From Cohaesibacter gelatinilyticus (GTDB taxonomy: Bacteria > Pseudomonadota > Alphaproteobacteria > Rhizobiales > Cohaesibacteraceae), in the NCBI RefSeq assembly GCF_900215605.1, contig NZ_OBEL01000005.1:310001-374000 (forward strand): 64,000 bases of DNA. Reading direction: 5' to 3'. Positions 9,330-18,306 of this stretch are shown in pieces (the first letter of the stretch is position 1; the number at the start of each line of letters is the position of its first letter). Position numbers and translations under genes: made by a program. Under the pieces are notes generated by a model. That model saw nothing but the letters and a program-made list of their open reading frames with translations. It did not search any database and was not told the origin of the DNA.

Positions 9330-10648
9330 TAGAGCACCTCTTCAATCGCAATTTTGAGCTTTGCGATGATCTCATCTATATGCTCATCTTCCATGATGAA
9401 CGGAGGGGCCAGCAGGATATGGTCACCATTTACGCCGTCAATGGTGCCACCCATCGGATAGCAGGCGAGACCCGCTTCGAACGTGGCTTTCTTGAGGGCT
9501 TTATTGATGGATTTGGACGGAGCAAAAGGTTTCTTGGTTTCGCGATCCTCAACCACTTCGATGCCGATGAAGAGGCCACGACCACGAATGTCGCCAATAT
9601 GCGGATGCTGACCAAGCTCTCTCTTGAGCGCAGCTTGAAGTTTTTCCCCCATTTTGCGGCAACGCTCGACAAGCCCCCCATCGGTCAGCTTGGTGATGAC
9701 GGCGAGGGCGGCAGCAGAAGCAGTTGGGTGGCCGATATAGGTGTGACCATGTTGAAAGAAACCTGAACCATTTTCAATCGCATCATAGATCTTACCGGCA
9801 CAGAGCATGGCACCAATCGGCTGATAGCCAGCGCCAAGACCTTTGGCGATGGTGATCAGATCAGGCGAGATATCCTCTTGCTCGCAGGCAAAAAGGGTGC
9901 CGGTGCGGCCCATGCCGCACATGACTTCATCCAGCATCAACAGGATGCCATATTTGTCGCAAATCTCTCGAATGCGTTTGAAATAACCTTCAACAGGAGC
10001 AAGGGCGCCAGAGGTAGCACCAACGACCGGCTCGGCAAAGAAGGCCATCACGTCTTGTGGTCCGACACGTAAAATCTCTTCTTCCAGCTCATTGGCAACG
10101 CGCTGACCATATTCAAACGCAGTCTCGTTCTCCTTGCGGTCACGATATTCATAGCAAGGAGAGATGTGGCTGGTCTCAATCATCAATGGTGAGAAGGGCT
10201 CGCGACGCCAAAGATTGCCACCTGTTGCCAGAGCGCCAAGCGTATTGCCGTGATAGGACTGGCGGCGGGCAATGACCTTGTGACGTTGTGGCTCGCCAAT
10301 CTCGATGAAATATTGTCGAGCCAGTTTTAAAGCAGCCTCAACGGCTTCCGAGCCACCAGAGACGAGATAGACGCGCTCGATACCTGCAGGAGCATGTTCG
10401 ATCAGTTTGTCCGCCAATGCTTCAGCCGGTTTGGAAGTGAAGAAGCCCGTATGGGCGAAAGCCACTTGGTCGACCTGATCCTTGATTGCCTGTGTCACGT
10501 CCGGATCGCTATGTCCCAGACAGGAGACAGCAGCACCTCCTGAACCATCGAAATATTTCTTGCCATTGGTGTCATAGAGATAGACACCAGCGCCGTGTTC
10601 GATCGTGGGATTATTGGCCTTGGTATGTCTCGGAAATAGATGGGACAT
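9329..10648 (-). CDS. class-III pyridoxal-phosphate aminotransferase
   Basis: Omega/beta-amino acid type transaminase of 439 residues. The PLP lysine lies in LITIAKGLGAGYQPIGA, preceded by the conserved LDEVMCGMGRTG. The start motif ending in YDTNGKKYFDGSGGAAVSCL and the arginine-switch region are intact. It overlaps the BKACE gene by one base and is divergent from the RpiR regulator. With the TAXI-TRAP transporter this suggests uptake and degradation of an amino-group-bearing organic acid. The exact substrate (beta-alanine-, taurine- or aminobutyrate-like) is not shown by the sequence. Confidence 0.88.
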   Translation of the reverse strand: MSHLFPRHTKANNPTIEHGAGVYLYDTNGKKYFDGSGGAAVSCLGHSDPDVTQAIKDQVDQVAFAHTGFFTSKPAEALADKLIEHAPAGIERVYLVSGGSEAVEAALKLARQYFIEIGEPQRHKVIARRQSYHGNTLGALATGGNLWRREPFSPLMIETSHISPCYEYRDRKENETAFEYGQRVANELEEEILRVGPQDVMAFFAEPVVGATSGALAPVEGYFKRIREICDKYGILLMLDEVMCGMGRTGTLFACEQEDISPDLITIAKGLGAGYQPIGAMLCAGKIYDAIENGSGFFQHGHTYIGHPTASAAALAVITKLTDGGLVERCRKMGEKLQAALKRELGQHPHIGDIRGRGLFIGIEVVEDRETKKPFAPSKSINKALKKATFEAGLACYPMGGTIDGVNGDHILLAPPFIMEDEHIDEIIAKLKIAIEEVL

Positions 10649-10805
10649 GTTTGTCTACCTGTCGCTGGACCGTTCTTGTTTCAGTGTGAAAGGCTGGGCT
10701 TGGGGCTGGCTCTTTTGTCCGCACCAGTGTCCAGTTGCTTGCTTTGTTCGGTAAAAAGTAAGAGATACATTTGTTTCACCTGTTGACAAGACATAAAACA
10801 CCTGA

Positions 10806-10820
10806 AACTTTAGGAAAGTT
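10806..10820. promoter_or_regulatory. candidate operator dyad between the aminotransferase and rpiR genes
   Basis: AACTTTAGGAAAGTT is a perfect inverted repeat with 6-base arms around AGG. It lies in the divergent promoter region, about 60 bases upstream of the proposed rpiR start, and follows a TTGACA at 10783. RpiR proteins commonly bind short dyads at such sites. This is a candidate only. Confidence 0.3.
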
Positions 10821-10880
10821 GCGAAATGAGGTAAAAAACACACAGAAAAGCTTATTTCGTCATTTCGGGAGGATAGGGCT

Positions 10881-11747
10881 CTGCAAGAAATATCGGTAGA
10901 GGATCGGATTGCTGGCAAATACAGCAATTTGAGCGAAAAGTTGCGTCTGGCCGCCGACTTCGTACTGGAAAACCAGTTCGAAGTGGCAACGCGCAGCCTG
11001 CGCTCAATCTCCGCTACCACCAAACTTGCACCAGCGACGTTCTCTCGGTTGGCCCGCTCTTTGGATTTTGAGTCTTATGAGGAGTTGCGAGAGCTTTGCC
11101 GCAAGGCGATTGGACAATCTCGAGTGACTTTCTCTCAAAAAGCAGAATTGCTGCAAGATCTCGCCGAGGAAGGTGAAACGCCATTCCTGCATCGTCAGGC
11201 CAATGCTTGTTTGACGAATATTTCGCAGGTCGCCTCCGACAGTGACCTCGTGCGTCTGGAACAAACCGCTGATACCTTGACTGATGCACGCAGGGTTGTG
11301 TTGTTTGGCGGCTTTGCATCGACTGGAATTGTCGAATATTTTGCCTATTTGGCCAATTTTTTTACCACCGATTGGCGCATTGCCGGGCGTATGGGAGCGT
11401 CCTTGAGTACCGCGATCGCTGATCTGGAAAAAGGGGACGCTCTTGTAATTATCACCAAGCCACCATTTGCGCGCCGTTCAATCATGGCTGCGAAGATGGC
11501 CGCCGAGCTTGGAGTATATGTAGTTGTTATTACAGATAGTTACAGTTGTCCCGCTTTGGAATTTGCATCCACATTTTTCATCATTCCATCCGAGAGTCCG
11601 CAATTCTTCTCTTCTTATGTTGCCACTCTTATGCTAATTGAGACTTTAGTAGGAATGCTGGTTGCTCGAGCTGGAGCTGCTGCGCGGCAACGGATTGAGG
11701 ACGTGGAGCGACGCAATCGGTTGCTGGGAGAATTCTGGGAAGGTTAG
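10881..11747 (+). CDS. RpiR/MurR-family transcriptional regulator, probable CTG start
   Basis: DNA-binding regulator with an N-terminal HTH_6 domain (about residues 1-80) and a C-terminal SIS sugar-phosphate-binding-like domain (about 115-260; [17 protein letters not shown]). Family members begin about 15 residues before the conserved helix [11 protein letters not shown], and the frame stays open upstream reading [17 protein letters not shown], a good family N-terminus. The only matching start is CTG at 10881, eight bases after GGGAGG. The conventional alternative is TTG at 10929, which would cut helix 1. It probably controls the divergent aminotransferase operon and the downstream transporter. 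Confidence 0.85.
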   Translation: MQEISVEDRIAGKYSNLSEKLRLAADFVLENQFEVATRSLRSISATTKLAPATFSRLARSLDFESYEELRELCRKAIGQSRVTFSQKAELLQDLAEEGETPFLHRQANACLTNISQVASDSDLVRLEQTADTLTDARRVVLFGGFASTGIVEYFAYLANFFTTDWRIAGRMGASLSTAIADLEKGDALVIITKPPFARRSIMAAKMAAELGVYVVVITDSYSCPALEFASTFFIIPSESPQFFSSYVATLMLIETLVGMLVARAGAAARQRIEDVERRNRLLGEFWEG

Positions 11748-11790
11748 TCCAGCGCCAATACAACGACTTTTCAACTCTAGGGAGAAACAC

Positions 11791-12759
11791 ATGTTGAAAA
11801 ATGTAAAATTGACGGCCGCTTTGCTGGCTGCCGGTGTGGCTTATTCCCCAGCCGCTTTTGCTGAGGAATTCATCACGATCGGTACAGGTGGTGTGACTGG
11901 TGTGTATTACCCGACTGGTGGTGCCATTTGCCGTCTGGTTAACAAGAGCCGTAAAGAGCATGGCGTTCGTTGTTCGGTAGAATCCACCGGTGGTTCTGTA
12001 TACAACATCAACACCATTCGCGAAGGTGAGCTGGAATTCGGTGTGGCTCAGTCTGATTGGCAGTATCATGCTTATAATGGTACTTCCAAGTTCAAGGACA
12101 AAGGCAAGTTCGAAGATCTGCGTGCAGTATTTTCCGTGCATCCAGAGCCATTCACCGTTGTTGCCCGTGCTGATTCCGGCATCAAGAATGTTCAGGATCT
12201 GAAAGGCAAGCGCGTTAACATCGGCAACCCGGGTTCCGGTCAACGTGGCACCATGGAAGTTCTCATGGAAGCTCTGGGTTGGAAAACCTCTGATCTGGCA
12301 CAGGCTACCGAGCTGAAAGCTGCTGAACAGTCTGCTGCTCTGTGTGATAACCAGATTGACGCAATGGTTTATACCGTTGGCCATCCATCCGGCTCCATTC
12401 AGGAAGCAACAACAGCTTGTGATTCCGTTCTGGTAACCGTAGACGGCCCTGCTGTTGAGAAGCTGATTGCTGACAACAGCTACTACCGTTCTGCTACCAT
12501 TCCTGGTGGCATGTATCGTGGTAATCCAGATGATACAACCACCTTTGGTGTTGGTGCGACCTTCGTATCCTCTGCAAAAGTTTCTGAAGACACCGTTTAC
12601 ACTCTTGTAAAATCCGTCTTCGAAAACTTCGATGCATTCAAGAAACTGCATCCTGCATTTGCCAACCTGAAACCGGAAGAAATGGCAACCGCTGGTCTGT
12701 CTGCTCCTCTGCATGCTGGTGCAGCAAAATACTATAAGGAAAAAGGCTGGATTAAATAA
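11791..12759 (+). CDS. TAXI-family TRAP transporter solute-binding protein
   Basis: Periplasmic binding protein of a TRAP-TAXI importer. The 322 residues begin with a clear signal peptide ([20 protein letters not shown], cut after AFA) and the typical mature start [20 protein letters not shown]. The motif [20 protein letters not shown] and the substrate-pocket region are present. TAGGGAGAAACAC precedes the ATG at 11791. It follows rpiR by 43 bases and precedes the fused permease after a hairpin. Known TAXI substrates include glutamate-like dicarboxylates; the actual ligand here is unknown. Confidence 0.92.
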   Translation: MLKNVKLTAALLAAGVAYSPAAFAEEFITIGTGGVTGVYYPTGGAICRLVNKSRKEHGVRCSVESTGGSVYNINTIREGELEFGVAQSDWQYHAYNGTSKFKDKGKFEDLRAVFSVHPEPFTVVARADSGIKNVQDLKGKRVNIGNPGSGQRGTMEVLMEALGWKTSDLAQATELKAAEQSAALCDNQIDAMVYTVGHPSGSIQEATTACDSVLVTVDGPAVEKLIADNSYYRSATIPGGMYRGNPDDTTTFGVGATFVSSAKVSEDTVYTLVKSVFENFDAFKKLHPAFANLKPEEMATAGLSAPLHAGAAKYYKEKGWIK

Positions 12760-12817
12760 TCTGCCTTTCCGGTCCGCTCGTTGGAGGCTAGGGACTTCAA
12801 CGAACGAGCAAATATTG

Positions 12818-12848
12818 GGGGCGACGAGTGCAATCGTCGCCCCTTCTT
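12818..12848 (+). terminator. hairpin terminator or attenuator between TAXI binding protein and permease
   Basis: GGGGCGACGA and TCGTCGCCCC form a perfect 10-bp GC-rich stem around GTGCAA, followed by TTCTT, a weak U tract. It sits within the 314-base gap (12760-13073) between two genes that must work together. The remaining 225 bases before the permease show no gene that I can recognise, only a GGGGGAATAATTA ribosome-binding region. Confidence 0.65.
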
Positions 12849-13073
12849 GCATTAATGGATGAGTTGTGGCTTCAACGCCTGTCTTTATGCAATGAGACCC
12901 AAAGTTAACAAACGGGTCTTGAGCTTGGGATGTGTGATTGTCTTATCAGGGTGGGCTCTTACCTTGTATTGAGGGCGTTTGAACAGGTCGTTGGCGGGAC
13001 AGGAAACCTGACCCGTGCACGGGCAAGCCGCCATGAGGGATTGTCGATTATCGGCAATCAGGGGGAATAATTA

Positions 13074-15686
13074 ATGACTGACAAGAATGTAAAGGGTCAG
13101 CCGCTTTCCGAAGAGGAATTGCAGGAACTGGTAGCGGCCAGTGACGCGGGCTCCCGAAATCCGGCTGGTGCGGTTGGCATGTTGCTGGCCACATTGGCCG
13201 TGATCTGGTCTTTGTTTCAGGTTATCCTGGCCTCTCCAGTCTCTTTTTACATATTGCCCGGAGATCTGATCAACAATTCACGCCAGATCCATTTGGCTTT
13301 CGCCATCTTTCTGGCCTTCATGGCCTATCCTGCGCTGAAAAACAGCCCGCGCCATTATATCCCGTTGCAAGACTGGATCCTCGGCATCGTGGCGACTTTC
13401 ATTGCGCTGTATGGCTTCATTTTCTATCAGAAAATCGTCGATAGTGGTGGTCTGGCTGATGATACGGACAAATGGTTTGCACTTGCTGGCCTGCTGCTTC
13501 TGTTCGAAGCTGCCCGTCGTGCTCTTGGCCCTGCCATGGCCATCATTGCAACCATCTTTTTGGTCTATGTCTTCTTTGGATCCGCTGAATGGGTACCGGA
13601 AGTCATTCGCTGGAAAGGTGCATCGCTGAAAAAAGCCATGAGCCATATGTGGATCACATCCGAGGGTGTGTTTGGCATTGCGCTGGGCGTTTCCACCAAG
13701 TTTGTCTTCTTGTTCGTTCTGTTCGGTGCCTTGCTGGATAAGGCAGGAGCAGGCAACTATTTCATCAAAATGGCTTTCGGTGCCCTTGGTCACCTGAAAG
13801 GTGGGCCTGCAAAGGCTGCTGTGGTTGGTTCCGCTGCGACCGGTTTGATTTCCGGCTCGTCCATCGCAAACGTTGTGACCACCGGTACCTTTACGATTCC
13901 GCTGATGAAGCGCGTTGGCTTCTCATCCGAGCAAGCGGGCTCGGTGGAAGTGGCGTCTTCGGTGAACGGTCAGATCATGCCACCGGTCATGGGGGCTGCG
14001 GCCTTCCTTATGGTTGAATATGTGGGCATCTCCTATGTGGAAGTGATCACTCATGCTTTCCTGCCTGCGATCATTTCCTATATCGCTTTGGTATATATCG
14101 TTCATCTGGAAGCGGTGAAGCGCAATATGCCGGTGATCGGTCACAAGGCAGTGTCTACTGCTCGCACAGTCATGGGAATGCTGGGCTTCTTCGCTCTGTT
14201 TGCCGGAATCTGCTACGGCGTGAAATTCCCAGTTCAGGCCATTGTGGCGCTTGTACCAGCTGGTTCCAGCTGGATTTTGGCAGCCATGGTTGCTGTTGCC
14301 TATATCGTGTTGCTTAAGATGGCAGCGGGTGTTGATGATCTGGTGCCGGATGATCCAAATGCCAAGGAAGTGACATTGCCGGATATCGGTGAGATCTATA
14401 AAGCTGGTCTTTATTATCTGCTGCCGATCATCGTGCTGGTTTACTTCCTGATGATCGAGCAGAAATCTCCTGGTCTGTCTGCATTCTGGGCAACGGCTTT
14501 GTTATTCTTCATTCTGCTGACCCAGCGTCCGTTGAAAGCCATCTTCCGTGGTGAGAGCCGCACCGTCGAAGCCTTCAAGGAAGGCGTTGGCGATATGGTT
14601 GTTGGCTTGATTGATGGTGCGCGCAACATGATCGGCATCGGTCTGGCAACGGCAACTGCTGGCGTGATCGTTGGCACGGTGACACTGACTGGCATCGGTC
14701 AGGTAATGGCAGATCTGGTGGAATTCATTTCCGGTGGTAATCTGGTTCTGATGCTGATCTTCGTAGGTATGCTCTCGCTCATTCTGGGCATGGGCTTGCC
14801 AACGACAGCCAACTATATCGTTGTGTCATCGCTGATGGCTGGCGTTGTGGTTGAGCTGGGAGCGCAGTCAGGTCTGATTGTGCCATTGATCGCGGTGCAT
14901 TTGTTCGTGTTCTATTTCGGGATTATGGCAGATGTGACGCCACCGGTTGGGCTTGCTTCCTTTGCGGCGGCGGCTGTATCCGGGGGTGATGCGATCAAGA
15001 CCGGTTTCACGGCGTTCTTCTACAGTCTTCGGACCGTGGCCTTGCCATTTGTCTTCATCTTCAACACCGATTTGTTGCTGATCGATGTCAATTGGTATCA
15101 GGGCATATTGGTGGCCATAATAGCCACGATAGCCATATTGGTCTTCACGGCCGGTACCATGGGCTATTTTGTCACTCGCAGCCGGATCTATGAATCTGTT
15201 GCGCTTGTCCTGATTGCATTTGTGCTTTTCCGTCCTGACTTCTTCATGGATCGCATTCAACCGCCTTATGTCGAGGTGGAAACCTCTCAATTTGCTTCCA
15301 GCCTTGGAAATGCTGCCGAAGGGGACGAAATGCGCGTCATCGTATCCGGTCCGGATTTCGATACCAGCAATATCAAGGAGACCACCCTCATTCTTACAGC
15401 AGGTAAGGAACAGGGCGGTGAAGCACGTCTTCAGGCCATGGGCCTTGCGACTCTGGAAGAGGATGGCAAATTGAAACTGGATGAACCATTCCCAGGTACT
15501 GCTTTCTCCAAGAAGTTGGAGAGTTTTGATTTCTATGGGGATGAGCCGGTGGTGATCAAATCAGCCAAACTATCTGCTGAGCAATTGCCTAAAGAACTGA
15601 TCTTCATTCCAGGGCTCTTGCTGCTGGGCCTCATCTACATGGCTCAGAAAGGCCGTGCACGCAAGGAAGAAGGAGCAAACGCATGA
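13074..15686 (+). CDS. TRAP transporter fused 4TM/12TM permease (TAXI type) with C-terminal extension
   Basis: Inner-membrane Na+-driven importer in which the small DctQ-like and large DctM-like subunits are fused. The 870 residues have about 4-5 N-terminal helices (about 30-175) and a 12-helix DctM-like core (about 200-640) with AAVVGSAATGLISGSSIANV and GMGLPTTANYIVV. These are followed by two or three more helices and a soluble C-terminal domain of about 120 residues (DUF3394-like), ending in a final membrane segment. It pairs with the TAXI binding protein and its stop overlaps the uspA start. Confidence 0.93.
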   Translation: MTDKNVKGQPLSEEELQELVAASDAGSRNPAGAVGMLLATLAVIWSLFQVILASPVSFYILPGDLINNSRQIHLAFAIFLAFMAYPALKNSPRHYIPLQDWILGIVATFIALYGFIFYQKIVDSGGLADDTDKWFALAGLLLLFEAARRALGPAMAIIATIFLVYVFFGSAEWVPEVIRWKGASLKKAMSHMWITSEGVFGIALGVSTKFVFLFVLFGALLDKAGAGNYFIKMAFGALGHLKGGPAKAAVVGSAATGLISGSSIANVVTTGTFTIPLMKRVGFSSEQAGSVEVASSVNGQIMPPVMGAAAFLMVEYVGISYVEVITHAFLPAIISYIALVYIVHLEAVKRNMPVIGHKAVSTARTVMGMLGFFALFAGICYGVKFPVQAIVALVPAGSSWILAAMVAVAYIVLLKMAAGVDDLVPDDPNAKEVTLPDIGEIYKAGLYYLLPIIVLVYFLMIEQKSPGLSAFWATALLFFILLTQRPLKAIFRGESRTVEAFKEGVGDMVVGLIDGARNMIGIGLATATAGVIVGTVTLTGIGQVMADLVEFISGGNLVLMLIFVGMLSLILGMGLPTTANYIVVSSLMAGVVVELGAQSGLIVPLIAVHLFVFYFGIMADVTPPVGLASFAAAAVSGGDAIKTGFTAFFYSLRTVALPFVFIFNTDLLLIDVNWYQGILVAIIATIAILVFTAGTMGYFVTRSRIYESVALVLIAFVLFRPDFFMDRIQPPYVEVETSQFASSLGNAAEGDEMRVIVSGPDFDTSNIKETTLILTAGKEQGGEARLQAMGLATLEEDGKLKLDEPFPGTAFSKKLESFDFYGDEPVVIKSAKLSAEQLPKELIFIPGLLLLGLIYMAQKGRARKEEGANA

Positions 15687-16120
15687 CCAAGTCCATTCTT
15701 TGTGCAGTCGATATCTCTCAAACCTCGAGCGAAGAGGAAGTGCTGAAAACAGCCGCCAAGTTGGCTGAGCTGGATGGGGCATCGTTGGATATTGTGACTG
15801 TGGTGCCGAATTTTGGAATGAATCTTGTCGGAACTTATTTCGACGAAAATTTCCAGAAACAGGCGGTCAAGGAAGCCAAAGAGCGGCTTCATGAAATGGT
15901 GACCAGCGTGTTGGGGGCAAAATGGGACGAAAAGGTACGCCATATCGTGGCGGCTGGTTCCATTTATGAAGAGATCCTGCAACTGGCCGATCAGACCAAT
16001 GCAGATCTGATTGTCATTGGCGCGCATAAGCCGGATTTGAAAGACTATCTGCTCGGACCAAATTCGGCCCGAGTCGTGCGTCACTCCACATGTTCGGTCT
16101 ATGTGGTGCGTGAAAATTAG
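15683..16120 (+). CDS. UspA-family universal stress protein
   Basis: Small cytoplasmic nucleotide-binding protein of 145 residues, with the N-terminal SILCAVDIS and the ATP-loop DLIVIGAHKPDLKDYLLGPN (G-2x-G-9x-G-like). Its ATG overlaps the TRAP permease stop (ATGA), so it is translated with the transporter. In other TRAP operons a UspA protein (TeaD in Halomonas) regulates the permease; a similar role here is inferred from the overlap. Confidence 0.9.
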   Translation: MTKSILCAVDISQTSSEEEVLKTAAKLAELDGASLDIVTVVPNFGMNLVGTYFDENFQKQAVKEAKERLHEMVTSVLGAKWDEKVRHIVAAGSIYEEILQLADQTNADLIVIGAHKPDLKDYLLGPNSARVVRHSTCSVYVVREN

Positions 16121-16142
16121 ACTCATTTGCAAAGTTCAAAAA

Positions 16143-16178
16143 TAAAAAAAGCCGCTCTATTCCAGAGCGGCTTTTTTA
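16143..16178 (+). terminator. Rho-independent terminator of the TRAP operon
   Basis: AAAAAAAGCCGCTCT and AGAGCGGCTTTTTTA form a strong stem with flanking A and T tracts, 20 bases after uspA. The remaining 220 bases up to mgsA hold no recognisable gene. Confidence 0.88.
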
Positions 16179-16399
16179 TGGATTTCCCTCGGCCGTTTCT
16201 CCCTATACCAAGGAAGAACATGCAGCCATGGTATTTCCGAAGGGTTGATCCGACCGACTGTCCGCAAGGTTAGTGATCCTCGATGAGATCATGGATGACT
16301 TGACATATGCCTTGGCGTTTTAGTTGCTGTGTTTTTTATTGCGGTGTCAACAAGAGAACCCCTTGGTTCTCCTTGACAATATTATTTTGTTCACTTCAT

Positions 16400-16789
16400 T
16401 CAGTCAGGTCGTGTCAGCCCCTGAATGACAAAGTTGGCCGTTGATGGACTGTTTGCCATGGGAAGATCATAAACGGTTGCAAGACGGGTGAGCGCCTTGA
16501 CATCAACATCATGAGGCATTGGCGACATGGGATCGATGAAGAAGACCAGAGCTTCCAGCTTTTTTTCAGCGATCATTGCGCCGATCTGCTGATCCCCGCC
16601 CAGAGGGCCGGAAAAGAGTGGTGTCATATCCAGCTCTGGAAAATTATCGAGAATCCGTTTGCCTGTGGTGCCGGTGCCAAAAAGCTGTGCTTTTGAAAGC
16701 GCTTCTCTATGCACTCCGACCCATTCGATCAGATTGTCTTTCTTGGCATCATGGGCAACGAGGGCGATGCGGAGTTTCTTATCGCTCAT
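16400..16789 (-). CDS. mgsA: methylglyoxal synthase
   Basis: Converts dihydroxyacetone phosphate to methylglyoxal and phosphate, a bypass of lower glycolysis. At 129 residues it is short compared with the 152-residue E. coli enzyme but complete. Motifs include the N-terminal IALVAHDAKK, FGTGTTGKRI (phosphate binding), GPLGGDQQIGAMI with the catalytic Asp, and PMPHDVDVKALTRLA with the conserved His. The product is detoxified by glyoxalases; gloB lies at 62.4 kb. Confidence 0.92.
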   Translation of the reverse strand: MSDKKLRIALVAHDAKKDNLIEWVGVHREALSKAQLFGTGTTGKRILDNFPELDMTPLFSGPLGGDQQIGAMIAEKKLEALVFFIDPMSPMPHDVDVKALTRLATVYDLPMANSPSTANFVIQGLTRPD

Positions 16790-16889
16790 TGAGAGTGTCT
16801 TTCGCTTTTCTTTGCTTGGTTCTCGGACTTGGGCATGAGCCTAACACTTGATTTTGAAAAGCAAAAGACAGATTGCTCAACGGGCTGGT

Positions 16890-17855
16890 TTAGTGATGCC
16901 TATCCATCGTGTTGCGGTGGTGGCGGGTCGGCCTATCAAAGATCTTGCGGCCAAAGAGCGAGGCTGCAAGATCGGTGAGGAGTTCGGCTGTCTTGCCGCG
17001 CTCATCGAGGAAGGGGTTCAGTTCCACGATATCCAAAGATGTAACAAGACCGCTTTCGTGCAAGAGTTCCATGATCAGATGGGCTTCGCGGAATGTCGCT
17101 CCACCAGGCACAGTGGTGCCAACTGCGGGGGCGATGGAAGGGTCGAGAAAATCCACATCCAGACTGACATGAAGCAGGCCATTATTGGCCTTCACATCAT
17201 CGATCAGGCGTTGCAAGGGCTTCATGACACCGATCTCGTCGATCAGGCGCATATCATTGACATGGACCTGATGTTTTTTGAGCTGGACGCGTTCCTCAGC
17301 ATCCACGCTGCGGATACCGATCATATGGACATGGGTTGGATCGACCGGACAATTTAACTTTGGTTCAAAAAGATCAGACAGTTCCGGCAGGCCGCAAAAA
17401 GCAGCAACGGACATGCCATGCATATTTCCCGACTCGGATGTTCCGGGGCTGTTGAAATCGGGATGGGCATCAAGCCAGAGCACATAAAGCGGGCGATCTT
17501 GACCATTGGCGTGCTCAGCCAATGCTGCAACGGTTCCGATGGATAGTGCATGATCTCCGCCCATGAAGAGAGGGAAACAGTTATCTTGCAGCATTTGTGC
17601 GGCTTTGGCCTGAATGGCGCGCGTCCAACCAGCAATTTCGGATGCATTCAGCGCGTTGCCACTGAGTCTGAAGGCATCATCAGCATTTTGCGGCCGTACA
17701 TTGCCGTAATCACGACTTTGAAAGCCCATGGATTGCAGGGTTTGGATAAGGCCTGCTGTGCGCAGGGCATCGGGACCCATCAGGCAACCTTTCTCATGAG
17801 TGCCGTCCTGCAGGGGAATTCCAAGTAAGCCGATTGTTTGCTGCTGGTTCGCCAT
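16890..17855 (-). CDS. arginase
   Basis: Mn-dependent ureohydrolase that splits arginine to ornithine and urea. The 321 residues contain the four metal motifs: GGDHALSIG, LWLDAHPDFN, HVSLDVDFLDP and the conserved Glu in SLDIVELNP. The insert HPDFNSPGTSESGNMHGM is arginase-type (S..SGN.HG), which favours arginase over agmatinase. The start ATG at 17855 follows AGGAAGCAGCA. The gene is next to mgsA on the same strand, and AsmA lies upstream beyond a long palindromic repeat. Confidence 0.9.
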   Translation of the reverse strand: MANQQQTIGLLGIPLQDGTHEKGCLMGPDALRTAGLIQTLQSMGFQSRDYGNVRPQNADDAFRLSGNALNASEIAGWTRAIQAKAAQMLQDNCFPLFMGGDHALSIGTVAALAEHANGQDRPLYVLWLDAHPDFNSPGTSESGNMHGMSVAAFCGLPELSDLFEPKLNCPVDPTHVHMIGIRSVDAEERVQLKKHQVHVNDMRLIDEIGVMKPLQRLIDDVKANNGLLHVSLDVDFLDPSIAPAVGTTVPGGATFREAHLIMELLHESGLVTSLDIVELNPFLDERGKTAELLTDLAASLFGRKIFDRPTRHHRNTMDRHH

Positions 17856-18011
17856 TGCTGCTTCCTGTTCTTGCCAATCTCTGTTGGATCATTGGGGATT
17901 GGCTTTCAGTAGAGCGAATTGAGATGTGAAAATGAAGACATCAAGCTGAGTAAATATGCGTAGACTTCTGGCAATTTGTAAGCTGTGATTGATTAAAATG
18001 TCATCTTTGCT

Positions 18012-18292
18012 CTCACGGCTATTCCTGATCCTGCGATCAGGGCCTGCGAGGGCGCGCAGTCAAGCTGCGGTCACCTATCGGTTCCCGACAGAAGCCTATG
18101 TTTCTGCCGAATTCATCTTCCTTGAGAGAATTGCTAGAAACAAGAACTCGTAAAAGGAAATCCTTCCATTTACGATGGTCGATAGGCAAGCACACTGCGC
18201 GTCCCCGAAAAGTTGCAGACTTTTCGGATCAGGATTCGCACAAAAGCACGTGCCCTCGCAGGCCCGAGCAGATGCGAGGAATAGCCGCTAAG
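18012..18292. repeat. large modular palindrome (family A, copy A1) with nested insertion
   Basis: Fills most of the 451-base gap between arginase and the AsmA-like gene. The outer arms CGGCTATTCCTGAT..GGCCTGCGAGG and CCTCGCAGGCCCGAG..GGAATAGCCG are inverted. Inside are CACCTATCGGTTCCC, a decayed hairpin at 18087-18110 (CAGAA/TTCTG), a second hairpin at 18149-18174 (CGTAAAAGGA/TCCATTTACG) and GTCGATAGGCAAG. The right arm is interrupted by a family B element at 18197-18245. It has the same orientation as the copy at 62.1 kb. Confidence 0.8.
18197..18245. repeat. small palindromic repeat (family B, copy 2) nested in copy A1
   Basis: GCGCGTCCCCGAAAAGT, a short loop, then ACTTTTCGGATCAGGATTCGC. 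It matches the element after pheA at 2523-2569. Removing it restores the right arm of the large palindrome relative to the copy at 62.1 kb. Confidence 0.72.
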
Positions 18293-18306
18293 AAAAAACT
18301 ATAAAC

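Noticed and set aside
11629-12852. Open frame of 407 codons on the minus strand across the TAXI binding-protein gene
   Set aside because: It is wholly antisense to a gene with a signal peptide and family motifs, and the translation has no recognisable domain. Codon bias of the sense gene explains the open frame.
16890-17855. Agmatinase or formimidoylglutamase as the identity of the ureohydrolase
   Set aside because: The S-x2-SGN-x-HG segment after DAHPDFN is arginase-like, and there is no neighbouring polyamine or histidine gene.
18012-18292. Considered a CRISPR array or tRNA cluster in the long non-coding gap
   Set aside because: There are no direct repeats at regular spacing and no cloverleaf. 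The sequence is a single large inverted repeat with nested hairpins.
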